From contig NZ_JAUSUW010000007.1 in NCBI RefSeq assembly GCF_030814435.1, positions 1-64,000 on the forward strand: a stretch of DNA of 64,000 nt. Direction: 5' to 3'. The position numbers and the translations under genes are program-made. This DNA comes from Peteryoungia aggregata LMG 23059. GTDB lineage: Bacteria > Pseudomonadota > Alphaproteobacteria > Rhizobiales > Rhizobiaceae. Each line of letters starts with the position of its first letter. Within the stretch, counting starts at the first letter, position 1. Shown here one piece after another: positions 44,410 through 56,743 of this stretch. The notes under the pieces were generated by a model. It was not told the DNA's origin, did no database searches, and saw only the letters and a list, made by a program, of their open reading frames with translations.

Positions 44410-46077
44410 TCAGACTTTGGTCAGGAAGACTGTGACGATCGGCTTCTTGCCCCAGACCTCGTTGGCCGTGGAGCGAACCGCACGGCGAATGGCTTCGCGA
44501 ACAGTGTCCAGATCCTTGCGGCGGCTCCGCGGAATGCTTTCGACGGCGCCGAGGACGGCATCGTAAAGCGTGTCCTCCATCAACTCGCCCTCGTGATCCA
44601 CTTCTGGAAGGCCGTAGGGTACGACGTCGGGATCACCGAGGAAGTCGAAGCGGCTATCGAGAAGAACGCTGACGGCAACGTGGCCGACATAGGAGAGCTT
44701 CTTGCGATCGGCGATACCCATTTCCTCAAGATCGCCAACGAGCTTGCCATCCTTATAGACGCGGCCAAAGGGCGCCTGGTCGATGACTTCCGCGGGCCCC
44801 GGCGCAATGCGCAGCATGTCGCCGTTGCGGACATGGGGAACGGTCGGGATGCCGGCCTGCAGTGCGAGATCCTTCTGGGCGACCAGATGGGCGGCTTCCC
44901 CATGGACGGGAACCAGCATCTGCGGGCGCACCCACTCGTACATCTTCAGGAGTTCGTTGCGGCGCGGGTGACCCGACACGTGAACAAGGGCTTCACTGTC
45001 CGTGATGATGTGAACGCCCTGCTCGATCAGGCCATTCTTGATCTCGAGGATCGCCTTCTCGTTGCCGGGAATGGCGCGCGAGGAGAAGACCACGGTGTCG
45101 CCTGAAGTCAGCGCCACGTTGCGCATCTCGTCACGCGAAAGCTTGGCCAGCGCCGCACGCGGCTCGCCCTGGCTACCGGTCAGGATGACGACGATCTTGT
45201 CGCGCGGGATGAAACCGTATTCGTCCTCGGCGATGAAGGGGCGAATGCCCTCCATGATGCCGATATCCTGGGCGACATTCGTGACGCGCTTCAGCGAGCT
45301 GCCGAGCAGCAGGACTTCACGGCCTGCGGCTTCTGCTGCGAGCGCGATCGAGCGGATACGACCGACATTCGAGGAGAAGGTGGTGATGGCGACGCGGCCT
45401 TCGGCTGCCTCGATGATCTTCTGCAAGCCGGCGGAGACCTCTTCCTCGGAGGGAGAGACACCATCACGCATGGCATTGGTGGAATCGCACAGCAGTGCGA
45501 GCACGCCCTCGTCGCCGACCGCGCGGAAGCGGCCTTCGTCGGTCAGCGGTCCAAGCGAGGGGTTATGGTCGATCTTCCAGTCGCCCGTGTGCACGACATT
45601 GCCGAGCGGCGTACGGATGACGAGGGACATCGGCTCGGGGATCGAGTGGTTGACGCCGATCGCCTCGATCTCGAAGGGACCGACATTGATGCGGTCGCCC
45701 TGCTTGAAGGGCGTGATCGGGATCTCGGCGCGCGAGCCTTCATAGTCGCGCTTGGCTTCCAGCATGCCGGCGGTAAAACCCGAGGCGTAGACGGGGACGT
45801 TCAGGCCTGGCCAGAGATCGTTCAGGGCGCCATAGTGGTCTTCATGGGCATGGGTGATGATGATGCCCTTGAGGTTCTTCTTCTGCTTCTTGATGAAGCG
45901 GATATCGGGCAGGACGAGATCGACGCCCGGCAGGTCCGGACCGGCGAAAGTAACGCCGCAGTCGACCATGATCCATTGGCGATTGGACGGCGGGCCATAG
46001 CCGTACAATGCGAGGTTCATGCCGATTTCACCCACGCCGCCCAGCGGCAGGAAAACCAGTTCGTCGTTCTTGGCCAT
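44410..46077 (-). CDS. rnj: Ribonuclease J
   Basis: A 555-residue metallo-beta-lactamase/beta-CASP ribonuclease. The metal motif THAHEDHYGA gives His76, His78, Asp80 and His81; VHTGDWKID and the beta-CASP VHVSGHPRR motif follow. Alphaproteobacteria use RNase J for 5'-end maturation of 23S rRNA and mRNA decay alongside RNase E. It starts 18 bases after the birA stop. Confidence 0.95.
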   Translation of the reverse strand: MAKNDELVFLPLGGVGEIGMNLALYGYGPPSNRQWIMVDCGVTFAGPDLPGVDLVLPDIRFIKKQKKNLKGIIITHAHEDHYGALNDLWPGLNVPVYASGFTAGMLEAKRDYEGSRAEIPITPFKQGDRINVGPFEIEAIGVNHSIPEPMSLVIRTPLGNVVHTGDWKIDHNPSLGPLTDEGRFRAVGDEGVLALLCDSTNAMRDGVSPSEEEVSAGLQKIIEAAEGRVAITTFSSNVGRIRSIALAAEAAGREVLLLGSSLKRVTNVAQDIGIMEGIRPFIAEDEYGFIPRDKIVVILTGSQGEPRAALAKLSRDEMRNVALTSGDTVVFSSRAIPGNEKAILEIKNGLIEQGVHIITDSEALVHVSGHPRRNELLKMYEWVRPQMLVPVHGEAAHLVAQKDLALQAGIPTVPHVRNGDMLRIAPGPAEVIDQAPFGRVYKDGKLVGDLEEMGIADRKKLSYVGHVAVSVLLDSRFDFLGDPDVVPYGLPEVDHEGELMEDTLYDAVLGAVESIPRSRRKDLDTVREAIRRAVRSTANEVWGKKPIVTVFLTKV

Positions 46078-46095
46078 TCTTACTTCCGATCCAGT

Positions 46096-46863
46096 CTACC
46101 CGAAAAACACATCTCCGGCGGCAACCGACATCATTCCGTCGGGGCCCCGGTCGAGCAACAAAATTCCCTTATCATCGATTCCGGAAAAGATACCGGAAAT
46201 CGAGCGATCCGGCAGGTTCACCGTGATTTTCTCGCCGATCCCGCAGGCGACGCGCCGCCAGCGCCGGACGATCTCGGCAATGCCCCTGCCCTCGTCCCAG
46301 ACGGACAGAACCTCGGCCATCTCCGCGAAGAGGTGGGCGAAAAGCTCCTGAGGGGAAATCGAGGCGCCCTGATCGGCGAGCGAGGTCACCGGGTAAAGCG
46401 CCAGATCCGGGCGGGCCTTGATATTGATTCCGATGCCGATGGCCAACGCCATGCGACCATCGGCCAGACGCTCCGCCTCGATCAGGATGCCAGAGGTTTT
46501 CTTGCGTCCGATCAGGACATCATTCGGCCATTTGATCTCCACCGGTTCTCCGCCGGCAGGAATGACCGTCTGAATGGCGGCGTGTACCGCGACTGCCACG
46601 GCCAGCGGCAGAGAGGCCAGAGTCTCGGTCGGTGCGGGATCAATCAGAAGCAGGGTCGAATAAAGATTGCCTCGCTCCGAGACCCATTGGCGACCGCGTC
46701 GGCCGCGACCACCGGTCTGGCGTTCTGCCGTTACCCATAAAAAACCGGAATCGCCCGCGCGAGCGCGGGCGAAGGCTTCCGTGTTGGTAGACGAAACATC
46801 GTCCAGGGCCTCGTGCCGGAAATCATCAAGCGAAATCCGGCGCGGTCTTCCGAAGCTGGTCAA
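46096..46863 (-). CDS. birA: Biotin-[acetyl-CoA-carboxylase] ligase
   Basis: A 255-residue single-function biotin ligase. The biotinyl-AMP loop is [10 protein letters not shown], and [18 protein letters not shown] contains the catalytic Lys. It has no N-terminal helix-turn-helix, so it is not a BirA repressor. The start is TTG at 46863, overlapping the nuoN stop (TTGA); there is no ATG before the catalytic domain. It extends the nuo operon. Confidence 0.93.
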   Translation of the reverse strand: MTSFGRPRRISLDDFRHEALDDVSSTNTEAFARARAGDSGFLWVTAERQTGGRGRRGRQWVSERGNLYSTLLLIDPAPTETLASLPLAVAVAVHAAIQTVIPAGGEPVEIKWPNDVLIGRKKTSGILIEAERLADGRMALAIGIGINIKARPDLALYPVTSLADQGASISPQELFAHLFAEMAEVLSVWDEGRGIAEIVRRWRRVACGIGEKITVNLPDRSISGIFSGIDDKGILLLDRGPDGMMSVAAGDVFFG

Positions 46864-48305
46864 TTAAACAACGTCTTTGCAGCTGCTTCTGCGGCCGTGC
46901 CGAGCGGTCCGCCGAAGAGGACGTAACCGACAACGAAGAGACCGGAGAGACCGAAGACGAGGCGCAGCTCAATCGAGGTGCGGGCGAACTCGCCCTTGGC
47001 TTCGTCGAACCACATCACCTTGATGATGCGCAGGTAGTAGTAGGCGCCGATGACCGAGGCGAGGACACCGATGATGGCGAGCGCATAGAGCTTGGCTTCG
47101 ATCGCGGCGACGAAGACGAAGTACTTGGCGAAGAAACCTGCCAGCGGCGGGATGCCGGCGAGCGAGAACATCAGGGCGGTCAGCACGAACGCCATGAAGG
47201 GGCGCGTGGTCGAGAGGCCGGCGAGATCGTCGATGTTCTCGACATTGCCGCCTTCCTTCTGGCGCATCGCCATGATGCAGGCGAAGGTGCCGAGCGTCAT
47301 CACCAGATAGATCATCATGTAGAGCAGGACGCCGGCGACGCCGGTGTCATTGCCGGCGGCGAGGCCGACCAGCGCATAGCCCATGTGACCGATGGAGGAA
47401 TAGGCCATCAGTCGCTTGATGTTCTTCTGACCGATCGCGGCGACCGAACCGAGCACCATGGAGGCGATCGAGATGAAGACGACGATCTGCTGCCATTCCG
47501 CGAAGATCGGCAGGAAGGCGTCGATGACGATGCGGACGAAGATGGCCATGGCGCCGATCTTCGGGGCCGCGGCCAGGAAGGCGGTGACCGGGGTCGGCGC
47601 GCCTTCGTAGACGTCAGGCGTCCACATGTGGAACGGGACGGCCGAAATCTTGAATGCCAGACCGGCCAGCACGAAGACCAGACCGAAGATCAGGCCGAGC
47701 GACGGTTCGCCCTGCGACAGAACGGCAGCAATCTCGTCGAAGCCGGTGTTGCCGGTGAAGCCGTAGACCAGCGACATGCCGTAGAGCAGCATGCCCGAGG
47801 ACAGCGCACCAAGCACGAAGTACTTGAGACCAGCTTCCGTTGAACGCAGGCTGTCACGGTTGATCGCCGCGACCACATAGAGCGCCAGCGACATCAGTTC
47901 GAGGCCGAGATAAAGGGCAATCAGGTCGTTGGCCGAGATCAGCAGCATGACGCCGAGGGTCGCGAGTACCAGCAGGACCGGGAATTCGAACTTGTCGAGA
48001 TGGTCATAGCGGGCGTGACCGACCGCCATGATCATCGCCGTGACCGAACCGATCAGGGCGAGGACCTTCATGAAGGTGGCGTAGCCGTCGGCGAGGTAGG
48101 CGCCGTTGAAGGCCTCTCCTTCCGCGCCGGAGAAGACGAGCCAGGCACCCGAGAAGATCAGCAAAGCGATCGCCAGGCCCGTGACGACACTGTTCGACTT
48201 CTCGCCCGAAAACACGCCGATCATGAGCAGCACCATGGCGCCGACCGCCAGGATCAGTTCCGGCGTGACCAGGTGCAGGCTAGCAATGAGAGTTTCAACG
48301 GTCAT
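46860..48305 (-). CDS. nuoN: NADH-quinone oxidoreductase subunit N
   Basis: A 481-residue antiporter-like proton-pumping subunit with about 14 helices. [20 protein letters not shown] and [18 protein letters not shown] carry the conserved Lys and His residues of the channel. The ATG at 48305 is preferred over a TTG six bases upstream. It is the last core nuo gene, overlapping birA. Confidence 0.96.
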   Translation of the reverse strand: MTVETLIASLHLVTPELILAVGAMVLLMIGVFSGEKSNSVVTGLAIALLIFSGAWLVFSGAEGEAFNGAYLADGYATFMKVLALIGSVTAMIMAVGHARYDHLDKFEFPVLLVLATLGVMLLISANDLIALYLGLELMSLALYVVAAINRDSLRSTEAGLKYFVLGALSSGMLLYGMSLVYGFTGNTGFDEIAAVLSQGEPSLGLIFGLVFVLAGLAFKISAVPFHMWTPDVYEGAPTPVTAFLAAAPKIGAMAIFVRIVIDAFLPIFAEWQQIVVFISIASMVLGSVAAIGQKNIKRLMAYSSIGHMGYALVGLAAGNDTGVAGVLLYMMIYLVMTLGTFACIMAMRQKEGGNVENIDDLAGLSTTRPFMAFVLTALMFSLAGIPPLAGFFAKYFVFVAAIEAKLYALAIIGVLASVIGAYYYLRIIKVMWFDEAKGEFARTSIELRLVFGLSGLFVVGYVLFGGPLGTAAEAAAKTLFN

Positions 48306-48323
48306 GTCCAAAGGATCCTGTCG

Positions 48324-49835
48324 TCAGTTCGCAATCAGCGCCAGGGACTGGGCTGCTTGCAAGGCTGCGGAGTAGTTGTTCACCAGATTGTCGACGGAGG
48401 CCGCGGTCGCATCAAGGATGGGAGCCGGGTAGACGCCGAAGAAGATGGTGAGGGCGACCAGCGGGTAGAGGACCAGCTTTTCGCGGGTGTTGAGGTCGAG
48501 CATGGTCTTCAGGCTCTCCTTCTCAAGCGCACCGAACACGACCCGGCGATAAAGCCAGAGCGCGTAAGCCGCCGAAAGGATGACGCCGGTTGCGGCAAAG
48601 AGCGCAACCCAAGTGTTGACGCGGAAGACGCCGATCAGGGTGAGGAATTCACCGACGAAACCGGAGGTGCCGGGCAGACCGACATTGGCCATGGTGAAGA
48701 CCATGAAGGCGAGCGCATATTTCGGCATGTTATTGACCAGGCCACCATAGGCCGCGATCTCGCGGGTATGGAGGCGATCATAGATCACGCCGACGCAGAG
48801 GAAGAGCGCGCCGGAGACGAAGCCGTGGCTGATCATCTGGAAGATCGCACCCTGCACGCCCTGCTGATTGGCGGCGAAGATACCCATGGTCACGTAACCC
48901 ATATGGGCGACAGACGAATAAGCGATCAGCTTCTTCATGTCTTCCTGCATCATCGCGACCAGCGAGGTGTAGATGATGGCAATGACCGACAGCGTGAAGA
49001 CGAAGGGCGCGAAGAAGTCCGACGCCAGCGGGAACATCGGCAGCGAGAAGCGCAGGAAGCCGTAGCCGCCAAGCTTCAGGAGGATACCCGCCAGGATGAC
49101 GGAACCGGCCGTCGGTGCCTGAACGTGGGCGTCCGGCAGCCAGGTGTGGACGGGCCACATCGGCATCTTCACCGCGAACGAGGCGAAGAAGGCAAGCCAC
49201 AACCAGGTCTGCATCTGCGGCGGGAAGTCGTGCTGCAGAAGCGCTGCAATATCGGTCGTGCCGGCATCCCAGTACATTGCCATGATGGCAAGCAGCATCA
49301 GCACGGAGCCAAGCAGCGTATAGAGGAAGAACTTGTAGGATGCGTAGACGCGATCCTTGCCACCCCAGACACCGATGATGATGAACATCGGGATCAGGCC
49401 GGCTTCGAAGAAGACGTAGAAGAGCACGATGTCGAGCGACACGAAGACGCCGATCATCAGGGTCTCGAGCACCAGGAAGGCGATCATGTATTCCTTCAGG
49501 CGCTTCTCGACCGAGGTCCAGCTCGCGAGAATGCAGAAGGGCATGAGCAGCGTCGTCAGGATGACGAACAGCATCGAGATGCCGTCGACGCCAACATGGT
49601 AGGAAATACCCGTGCCGAGCCAGGCATGCTTCTCCACCATCTGGAAGCCGGTGTTCGAATTGTCGAAGTTGATCCAGATGAAGAGCGACACGACGAAGGT
49701 GAAGACCGTCGTCAGCAGCGAGACGTTCAGGATGTTGCGGCGGCCGAGAGAGGTGTCACCACGGGTCAGCAGAAGCAGAGCCACGCCGACCAGAGGCAGG
49801 AAGGTGACCGTCGAGAGAATGGGCCAATCGGTCAT
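48324..49835 (-). CDS. nuoM: NADH-quinone oxidoreductase subunit M
   Basis: A 503-residue antiporter-like subunit. The half-channel motif is [21 protein letters not shown], with [18 protein letters not shown] after it; a conserved glutamate lies around helix 5 ([14 protein letters not shown]). The start overlaps the nuoL stop by one base (TGATG), so translation is coupled. Confidence 0.97.
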   Translation of the reverse strand: MTDWPILSTVTFLPLVGVALLLLTRGDTSLGRRNILNVSLLTTVFTFVVSLFIWINFDNSNTGFQMVEKHAWLGTGISYHVGVDGISMLFVILTTLLMPFCILASWTSVEKRLKEYMIAFLVLETLMIGVFVSLDIVLFYVFFEAGLIPMFIIIGVWGGKDRVYASYKFFLYTLLGSVLMLLAIMAMYWDAGTTDIAALLQHDFPPQMQTWLWLAFFASFAVKMPMWPVHTWLPDAHVQAPTAGSVILAGILLKLGGYGFLRFSLPMFPLASDFFAPFVFTLSVIAIIYTSLVAMMQEDMKKLIAYSSVAHMGYVTMGIFAANQQGVQGAIFQMISHGFVSGALFLCVGVIYDRLHTREIAAYGGLVNNMPKYALAFMVFTMANVGLPGTSGFVGEFLTLIGVFRVNTWVALFAATGVILSAAYALWLYRRVVFGALEKESLKTMLDLNTREKLVLYPLVALTIFFGVYPAPILDATAASVDNLVNNYSAALQAAQSLALIAN

Positions 49836-51829
49836 CAGAGGGAGCTCCCGAGCATCATCCAGGTAACGAGGGCCGCAATGCCGATCAGCATCGCGAAGGC
49901 ATAGTGATAGAGGTAGCCAGACTGCAGGCGGACGACCCTCTGGGTCAGGCCGCCGACGGCCGAGGCAATGCCGTTCGGGCCATAGGCGTCGATGGTGGCA
50001 ACGTCACCCTTCTTCCAGAGGAAGCGGCCGAGCGCCTTGGAGGACCGAACGAAGAGGAAGTCGTAGAGCTCGTCGAAGTACCACTTGTTGAGCAGGAACT
50101 GGTAGAGCATCCACTGCTGTTCAGCGAGCTTCTTCGGCGCCGACGGGTTCTTGATATACATGTACCAGGCGGTGACGAAGCCGAGCGTCATGGCAATGAA
50201 CGGGCTCCACTTCACCCACTTCGGAACATCGTGGAATTCTTCCAGAACCGCATTGGTCGGCAGCGTAAACAAGGCTCCCTTCCAGAACTCGGCATAGTGA
50301 TGGCCGAAGAAGTAGTCGTGGAAGATGAAACCGGCAAACAGAGCGCCGAAGCCGAGCAGGTAGAATGGGATCAGCATCACCTGCGGGCTTTCATGCACAT
50401 GGTGCATGACGTCGGCAGAGGCACGCGGCTTGCCGAAGAAGGTCAGGAAGGCGAGGCGCCACGAATAGAAGCTCGTAAACAGCGCCGCAATCACCAGCAG
50501 GGTGAAGGCAAAACCGCCGACGGCCGAATGCGAGGCAAAGGCCGACTCGATGATGTAGTCCTTCGAGAAGAAGCCGGCCGTACCGATCAACGTGCCCGGA
50601 ATGCCGACACCCGTCAGGGCGATCGTGCCGATCGTCATCGCCCAGAACGTGACGGGGATGTGCTTGCGCAGACCACCCATGTAGCGCATGTCCTGCTCAC
50701 CATCGACCGCGTGGATGACGGAACCGGCACCCAAGAACAGCAGCGCCTTGAAGAAGGCGTGCGTGAAGAGGTGGAAGACGGCAGCACCATAGGCGCCGAC
50801 GCCGAGCGCCACAAACATGTAACCGAGCTGCGAGCAGGTCGAATAGGCGATAACGCGCTTGATGTCGTTCTGCACCAGACCGACGGTCGCGGCGAAGAAG
50901 GCGGTGATCGCACCGACGATGGTGACGACGGTCAGGGCATCCGGCGACAGTTCGAAGACCGGCGACATGCGAGCGACGAGGAAGACGCCAGCGGTGACCA
51001 TGGTTGCGGCGTGAATGAGCGCCGAAACCGGGGTCGGGCCTTCCATGGCGTCCGGCAGCCAGGTGTGCAGCAGGAACTGCGCCGACTTACCCATCGCGCC
51101 CATGAAGAGCAGAAGGCAGGCGCCGGTAAGCGCATGGCTGCGGTCGAGCTGCATGCCGAAGAGGTTCAGAACAACTTCCGGAGCGGCTGCAGGATCGGTC
51201 GGCAAATAGGACTGTGCCGAGGCGAAGATCGTCTCGAGGTTGATCGAGCCGAACATCACGAAGAGTGCGGAGATGCCGAGGATGAAGCCGAAGTCACCGA
51301 CGCGGTTGACGATGAAGGCCTTCATGGCGGCAGCCGAAGCCGACGGCTTCTTGTACCAGAAGCCGATCAGCAGATAGGACGCCAGGCCCACGCCTTCCCA
51401 GCCGAAGAACATCTGCAGCAGGTTGTCCGACGTGATGAGCATGAGCATCGCGAAGGTGAAGAGCGACAGATAGGCAAAGAAGCGCGGCCGATGCGGATCG
51501 TGGTGCATGTAGCCGATCGAGTAGAGGTGGACGAGGCACGACACCGAGTTGACGACCACGAACATAACAGCCGTGAGCGTGTCGACGCGGAAGGCCCATT
51601 CGACGTCGATGCCGCCGGACTGGATCCAGCGCAGGACCGGAACCTTGATGACCTCGTGGGCCTCATGGCTCATGGCGACGTTGAAGAAGACAATCCAGGA
51701 CAGGACAGCCACGATGATCATCAGACCGGTGGTGATGAATTCCGATGCCTTGGCGCCGATCTGGCGACCGAACAGGCCGGCAATCAGGAAGCCGATCAGG
51801 GGGAGAAAGACGATAGCCTTGTAGATCAT
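49835..51829 (-). CDS. nuoL: NADH-quinone oxidoreductase subunit L
   Basis: A 664-residue distal membrane subunit with about 16 helices and the long lateral helix at the C-terminus. [20 protein letters not shown] and [19 protein letters not shown] are family motifs. It starts seven bases after the nuoK stop and overlaps nuoM. Confidence 0.97.
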   Translation of the reverse strand: MIYKAIVFLPLIGFLIAGLFGRQIGAKASEFITTGLMIIVAVLSWIVFFNVAMSHEAHEVIKVPVLRWIQSGGIDVEWAFRVDTLTAVMFVVVNSVSCLVHLYSIGYMHHDPHRPRFFAYLSLFTFAMLMLITSDNLLQMFFGWEGVGLASYLLIGFWYKKPSASAAAMKAFIVNRVGDFGFILGISALFVMFGSINLETIFASAQSYLPTDPAAAPEVVLNLFGMQLDRSHALTGACLLLFMGAMGKSAQFLLHTWLPDAMEGPTPVSALIHAATMVTAGVFLVARMSPVFELSPDALTVVTIVGAITAFFAATVGLVQNDIKRVIAYSTCSQLGYMFVALGVGAYGAAVFHLFTHAFFKALLFLGAGSVIHAVDGEQDMRYMGGLRKHIPVTFWAMTIGTIALTGVGIPGTLIGTAGFFSKDYIIESAFASHSAVGGFAFTLLVIAALFTSFYSWRLAFLTFFGKPRASADVMHHVHESPQVMLIPFYLLGFGALFAGFIFHDYFFGHHYAEFWKGALFTLPTNAVLEEFHDVPKWVKWSPFIAMTLGFVTAWYMYIKNPSAPKKLAEQQWMLYQFLLNKWYFDELYDFLFVRSSKALGRFLWKKGDVATIDAYGPNGIASAVGGLTQRVVRLQSGYLYHYAFAMLIGIAALVTWMMLGSSL

Positions 51830-51836
51830 GACCCGA

Positions 51837-52145
51837 TCAGCCCTTCATCATGTTGACGTCTTCGACGGCGATGGAGCCGCGATTACGGTAGAAGACCACC
51901 AGGATCGCGAGACCGATGGCCGCTTCAGCGGCGGCGACCGTCAGGATGAACAGTGCGAAGACCTGGCCGACGAGATCGCCGAGGAAGGTCGAGAAGGCCA
52001 CCATGTTGATGTTGACCGCGAGCAGGATCAGTTCGACCGACATCAGGATGACGATGATGTTCTTGCGGTTCAGGAAGATGCCGAAGACCCCGAAGGTGAA
52101 GAGGATGGCACTGACCGTGAGGTAGTGGGAAAGACCGATTTCCAT
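51837..52145 (-). CDS. nuoK: NADH-quinone oxidoreductase subunit K
   Basis: A 102-residue, three-helix membrane subunit (ND4L homologue). The two conserved buried glutamates are visible in [12 protein letters not shown] and in [13 protein letters not shown]. Confidence 0.97.
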   Translation of the reverse strand: MEIGLSHYLTVSAILFTFGVFGIFLNRKNIIVILMSVELILLAVNINMVAFSTFLGDLVGQVFALFILTVAAAEAAIGLAILVVFYRNRGSIAVEDVNMMKG

Positions 52146-52173
52146 TTTTCTGTTCCTTGACCTCGTACTCGGC

Positions 52174-52788
52174 TCAGACGCCCTGGCCAGGCTTGACCTT
52201 GACCACCTTGACGGAAGTCTCGGGCGTGCGGGCGACCTGGGCGGAGATGTCCTGGCGCTTGATATTGGTGCGATGGCGCAGCGTCAGCACGATCGCGCCG
52301 ATCATGGCGACGAACAAGACAAGGCCCGCGATCTGGAAGAAGAAGACGTAGTCCGTATAGAGCACGTCGCCGAGCGCCTGGGTGTTTTGACGTTCGGTAA
52401 TCGCCGGGATCGGCTGGGTGATCGCGTTCATCGCTTCCGGGCTGATCGCGCTGCCGCCAATGACGACCACGAGTTCAACCGCGACGATGAGGCCGACCAG
52501 CGCGCCGATGGGCGCGTATTTCGCGGCCCCTGCCCGGAGTTCGGTGAAGTCGATGTCGAGCATCATCACGACGAAGAGGAAGAGAACCGCGACCGCGCCG
52601 ACATAGACCACCAGCAGGATCATCGCCAGGAACTCAGCCCCGATGAGGAGCAGCAGGCCCGAGGCGTTGATGAAGGTCAGAATGAGGAACAGGACCGAAT
52701 GGACCGGGTTCCGTGCCGATATCACCATGAAGGCCGAAGCCACCGCGACAAAGGCGAAGAGATAGAAAAAGAGAGCCTGAAGACCCAT
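52174..52788 (-). CDS. nuoJ: NADH-quinone oxidoreductase subunit J
   Basis: A 204-residue, five-helix membrane subunit (ND6 homologue) with [20 protein letters not shown] and [19 protein letters not shown], the conserved pi-bulge helix region. A 149-bp gap with a strong hairpin separates it from nuoI. Confidence 0.96.
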   Translation of the reverse strand: MGLQALFFYLFAFVAVASAFMVISARNPVHSVLFLILTFINASGLLLLIGAEFLAMILLVVYVGAVAVLFLFVVMMLDIDFTELRAGAAKYAPIGALVGLIVAVELVVVIGGSAISPEAMNAITQPIPAITERQNTQALGDVLYTDYVFFFQIAGLVLFVAMIGAIVLTLRHRTNIKRQDISAQVARTPETSVKVVKVKPGQGV

Positions 52789-52842
52789 GTTGGTGCCTTT
52801 TCATCTTCCCCCGGACGAGGGCCCTGCCCCGCCGCCCGATAA

Positions 52843-52871
52843 GGCGTGACCGATATCCCCATCGGCACGCC
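52843..52871 (-). other. Hairpin between nuoI and nuoJ
   Basis: GGCGTG/CACGCC and CCGAT/ATCGG pair around a six-base loop with one bulge, in the largest gap between core nuo genes. There is no T-run. It may be a processing or stability element that divides the operon mRNA; the rest of this gap is GC-rich and non-coding. Confidence 0.5.
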
Positions 52872-52937
52872 CGTTACAATTTCATATGTGCCCGGCGAGG
52901 CCCCGCGCCCCGCCCCAGGCGATCGACCCCGAAGGGA

Positions 52938-53429
52938 TCAGCGGTAGGGAGCATCCATCGCGATATTGCGCGCGATTTCACGTTCCCAGCGGTCGCCGTT
53001 GTCGAGCAGGCGTGCCTTGTCGAAGTAAAGTTCCTCGCGGGTCTCGGTGGCGAACTCGAAGTTCGGTCCCTCGACGATCGCGTCGACCGGGCAGGCTTCC
53101 TGGCAGAAACCGCAATAGATGCACTTCACCATGTCGATGTCGTAACGCACCGTTCGGCGGGTACCGTCGTTGCGGCGCGGCCCGGCCTCGATGGTGATGG
53201 CCTGGGCAGGACAGATCGCCTCGCAAAGCTTGCAGGCGATGCAGCGTTCTTCGCCGTTCGGATAGCGGCGCAGCGCATGCTCGCCCCGGAAGCGCGGCGA
53301 AACCGGCCCTTTTTCGAACGGGTAGTTGATCGTCGCCTTCTGCTTGAAGAAGTAGCGCATCGACAGGAAGAATGCGCCGACGAACTCCTTCAAGAAGATC
53401 GAATTGATAGCCTGGGTCAGAGCAGCCAT
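52938..53429 (-). CDS. nuoI: NADH-quinone oxidoreductase subunit I
   Basis: A 163-residue ferredoxin-like subunit carrying clusters N6a and N6b: [12 protein letters not shown] (Cys63, 66, 69, 73) and [12 protein letters not shown] (Cys103, 106, 109, 113). GGAG lies six bases before the ATG. Confidence 0.97.
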   Translation of the reverse strand: MAALTQAINSIFLKEFVGAFFLSMRYFFKQKATINYPFEKGPVSPRFRGEHALRRYPNGEERCIACKLCEAICPAQAITIEAGPRRNDGTRRTVRYDIDMVKCIYCGFCQEACPVDAIVEGPNFEFATETREELYFDKARLLDNGDRWEREIARNIAMDAPYR

Positions 53430-53468
53430 CTTGTTCTCCTAATCAGCCAAGTGTCCGGGAGGGCGTCA

Positions 53469-54512
53469 TTACGCCCAACCCATCAGCTTCAGCACGAATG
53501 CAGTGATGATGACCATGGCGAGCGAGATCGGAAGGAAGACCTTCCAGCCGAGACGCATCAGCTGGTCATAGCGGTAGCGCGGAACGAATGCCTTCACCAT
53601 GGCGAACATGAAGAAGACCATGGTCGCCTTCAGCACGAACCAGATGATGCCCGGGACCCAGTTGAGGAACCAGACGTCGACCGGCGGCAACCAGCCTCCG
53701 AGGAAGAGGATCGTGGTCAGCGAGCACATCAGAACGATGGCCGCATATTCGCCGAGCATGAACATCATGTACGGGGTCGAGCCGTATTCGACCATGAAGC
53801 CGGCCACGAGTTCGGATTCGGCTTCCGGAAGGTCGAAGGGCGGACGGTTGGTTTCTGCCAATGCCGAGATGAAGAAGATCACGAACATCGGGAAGAGCGC
53901 CAGCCAGTGCCAGTCGAGGAAGGAGGCCGGGAGACCCATCATCGTGCCGAGGCCGTTGTTCTGGGCAACCACGATGTCGGTCAGGTTGAGCGAACCCACG
54001 CAGAGCAGAACGGTGACGATGACGAAGCCCATCGAGACTTCGTAGGACACCATCTGCGCTGCCGAGCGAAGCGCACCGAGGAACGGGTACTTCGAGTTCG
54101 ACGCCCAGCCACCCATGATGATGCCGTAGACTTCGAGCGAGGAGACCGCGAAGACGAAGAGGATGCCGACATTGATGTTGGCGATCACCCATCCGGCGTT
54201 GACCGGAATGACGGCCCAGGTCGCGAGCGCCAAAGTCACAGCAACGAGCGGGGCCAGCAGGAAGACGCCCTTGTTGGCGCCTGCCGGAATGACCGGCTCC
54301 TTGAAGACGAACTTCAGAAGGTCGGCGAAAGACTGGAAGAGACCCCAGGGGCCGACAACGTTCGGGCCACGACGCAGCTGAACGGCTGCCCAGATCTTGC
54401 GGTCTGCGAGCAGGATATAGGCGATGAAGACCAGAAGGCAGACGAGCAGCAGAAGGGACTGCCCGATCATGATGGCCGCCGGCCACACATAGGTGGAAAC
54501 GAAATTATCCAT
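53469..54512 (-). CDS. nuoH: NADH-quinone oxidoreductase subunit H
   Basis: A 347-residue, eight-helix subunit (ND1 homologue) that helps form the quinone site. [40 protein letters not shown] and [13 protein letters not shown] are strongly conserved. It starts 12 bases after the nuoG stop. Confidence 0.97.
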   Translation of the reverse strand: MDNFVSTYVWPAAIMIGQSLLLLVCLLVFIAYILLADRKIWAAVQLRRGPNVVGPWGLFQSFADLLKFVFKEPVIPAGANKGVFLLAPLVAVTLALATWAVIPVNAGWVIANINVGILFVFAVSSLEVYGIIMGGWASNSKYPFLGALRSAAQMVSYEVSMGFVIVTVLLCVGSLNLTDIVVAQNNGLGTMMGLPASFLDWHWLALFPMFVIFFISALAETNRPPFDLPEAESELVAGFMVEYGSTPYMMFMLGEYAAIVLMCSLTTILFLGGWLPPVDVWFLNWVPGIIWFVLKATMVFFMFAMVKAFVPRYRYDQLMRLGWKVFLPISLAMVIITAFVLKLMGWA

Positions 54513-54524
54513 GGTCCCCTGCCC

Positions 54525-56606
54525 TTACTCTGCCGCGGCCTTGAAATTGTTGCGGGCCAATGCCGAGCACTCAGCCATGACGGCCGAAGCGCGTGCGATC
54601 GGGTTCGTCAAATAGAAGTCTTTGACCGGCGACGCAAACAGAGACTTGCCCATCTTCCCGGGTTTTTTCGCCAGTGCAGCAATATCGGTCGAAGAGCCGG
54701 CTGCGATCTCGTCGATCTCGGCGAAATGCGGGTAGGCTTCATAGAGCTGGCCACGCAGCTGCGACAGCGAATCGAAGGGCAGCTTCTTACCGAGCACATC
54801 GGAAAGTGCACGCAGGATCGCCCAGTCTTCGCGGGCCTCGCCCGGCGCGAAGCCGGCACGGTTGCCCATCTGGACGCGGCCTTCAGTGTTGACCCAGGTG
54901 CCCGACTTCTCCGTGTAGGTCGCGCCCGGCAGGATGACGTCGGCGTAATGCGCGCCGTTGTCGCCGTGGCTGCCGATATAGACGACGCACTTGGCTGTCT
55001 TGGCCGAGAAATCGAGTTCGTCAGCGCCGAGCAGGAAGACTACGTCGAGGGAGGACAGCATCTGACCGGCAGCAACTGCCCCCTCGCCCGGCACGAAGCC
55101 GAGGTCGAGAGCGCCGACTCGCGAGGCTGCGGTGTGCAGCACGCAGAAGCCATTCCACTCATCGGTCACGGCACCCACATCGGCTGCCAGCTTGGCGGCG
55201 TTCGCGAGAACGGCCTTGCCATCAGGACCTGACAGGGCGCCCTGGCCGATGATTATCATCGGGTTCTTGGCGGCCTTCAGCGCTTCGGCGAAGTTGTTCT
55301 TGCCGGAGACGAGTTCGGCCAGCGTTTCGGTGCCAGCACCGAGGTAGTCATAAGGATAGCGAAGGTCGCCGCCTTCACCGATCAGAGCGATCGGCAGGCC
55401 GCCACGGCGCCAACGCTTGCGGATGCGGGCGTTGAGAACGGCGGCTTCGTAGCGCGGGCTCGCACCAACGATGAGGATCGCATCGGCGGCTTCGATGCCT
55501 TCGATGCCGGCATTGAAGACGTAGGTCGAGCGGCCGAGCGACGGATCGAGTGCCGTCCCATCCTGGCGACAGTCGGTATTCGACGAACCAAGAGCGTTGA
55601 CGAGCGACTTCAGCGCGAAGATTTCCTCAACGGAAGCGAGGTCACCGGCGACAGCACCGATCTTGTCAGCCGAGGTCGAAGCGACAGCCGACTTGATGGC
55701 AGCAAAGGCTTCAGCCCAGCTTGCAGGCTGCAGACGGCCATCCTTCTTTACATAGGGGCGGTCGAGACGCTGGGTCTTTAGGCCATCCCAGATGAAGCGG
55801 GTCTTGTCGGAGATCCACTCTTCGTTGATCTGCTCGTTGACGCGCGGCATCACGCGCATGACTTCGCGACCACGCGTATCGACGCGGATCGCTGAACCCA
55901 GCGCGTCCATGACGTCGACCGATTCGGTCTTGTTCAGTTCCCACGGACGGGCCGTGAAGGCGAAAGGCTTGGAGGTCAGCGCGCCAACCGGGCAGAGGTC
56001 GACGACATTGCCCTGCAGCTCAGACGTCATTGCCTGCTCGAGATAGGTCGTGATCTCGGCGTCTTCGCCACGGCCGATCAGGCCGAGTTCGGCAATACCG
56101 GCGACTTCGGTGGTGAAGCGGACGCAGCGCGTGCAGTGAATGCAGCGGTTCATCACGGTCTTGACCAGCGGTCCGATATACTTGTCTTCGACGGCGCGCT
56201 TGTTCTCGGTGTAGCGCGAGCTGTCGATACCAAAGGCCATGGCCTGGTCCTGCAGGTCGCATTCGCCACCCTGGTCGCAGATCGGGCAATCCAGCGGGTG
56301 GTTGATCAGCAGGAATTCCATCACGCCTTCGCGGGCCTTCTTGACCATCGGCGTGTTGGTGAAAACTTCCGGAAGTTCGCCGTTCGGGCCGCCGCGCACG
56401 TCACGCACGCCCATGGCGCAGGAGGCTGCCGGCTTCGGCGGGCCACCCTTCACTTCGACAAGGCACATCCGGCAATTGCCGGCAACCGACAGTCTTTCAT
56501 GGAAACAAAAGCGCGGAACCTCGGCGCCGGCTTCCTCGCACGCCTGCAACAGCGTGAAATGATCCGGAACCTCGATCTCTTTACCGTCGACCTTCAGCTT
56601 TGCCAT
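54525..56606 (-). CDS. nuoG: NADH-quinone oxidoreductase subunit G
   Basis: A 693-residue iron-sulfur subunit. The 2Fe-2S ligands are Cys34, 45, 48 and 63. The His-Cys3 4Fe-4S cluster uses His103, Cys107, 110 and 116. A further 4Fe-4S cluster uses Cys155, 158, 161 and 205. A molybdopterin-oxidoreductase-like domain follows. The N7-type extra cluster motif is not evident. Confidence 0.97.
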   Translation of the reverse strand: MAKLKVDGKEIEVPDHFTLLQACEEAGAEVPRFCFHERLSVAGNCRMCLVEVKGGPPKPAASCAMGVRDVRGGPNGELPEVFTNTPMVKKAREGVMEFLLINHPLDCPICDQGGECDLQDQAMAFGIDSSRYTENKRAVEDKYIGPLVKTVMNRCIHCTRCVRFTTEVAGIAELGLIGRGEDAEITTYLEQAMTSELQGNVVDLCPVGALTSKPFAFTARPWELNKTESVDVMDALGSAIRVDTRGREVMRVMPRVNEQINEEWISDKTRFIWDGLKTQRLDRPYVKKDGRLQPASWAEAFAAIKSAVASTSADKIGAVAGDLASVEEIFALKSLVNALGSSNTDCRQDGTALDPSLGRSTYVFNAGIEGIEAADAILIVGASPRYEAAVLNARIRKRWRRGGLPIALIGEGGDLRYPYDYLGAGTETLAELVSGKNNFAEALKAAKNPMIIIGQGALSGPDGKAVLANAAKLAADVGAVTDEWNGFCVLHTAASRVGALDLGFVPGEGAVAAGQMLSSLDVVFLLGADELDFSAKTAKCVVYIGSHGDNGAHYADVILPGATYTEKSGTWVNTEGRVQMGNRAGFAPGEAREDWAILRALSDVLGKKLPFDSLSQLRGQLYEAYPHFAEIDEIAAGSSTDIAALAKKPGKMGKSLFASPVKDFYLTNPIARASAVMAECSALARNNFKAAAE

Positions 56607-56743
56607 ATTTGCCTTCCTGCCTCACGCTTCCGCGCATCTTGCCGTGGCATTCCTGCCGCGACTGACGACCCTCGTCCCTTCCGGATGAAAAGCCGCCCGT
56701 TTTATCCCTCAAGCCCAGCGCATCGCCCCCGCGCCGCCGGACC

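Noticed and set aside
48000-55232. Very long plus-strand ORFs (630-650 codons each) opposite nuoN-nuoG
   Set aside because: They are antisense shadows of well-identified nuo genes, rich in Arg, Asp, Glu and His with no domain; long open antisense frames are expected in GC-rich coding DNA.
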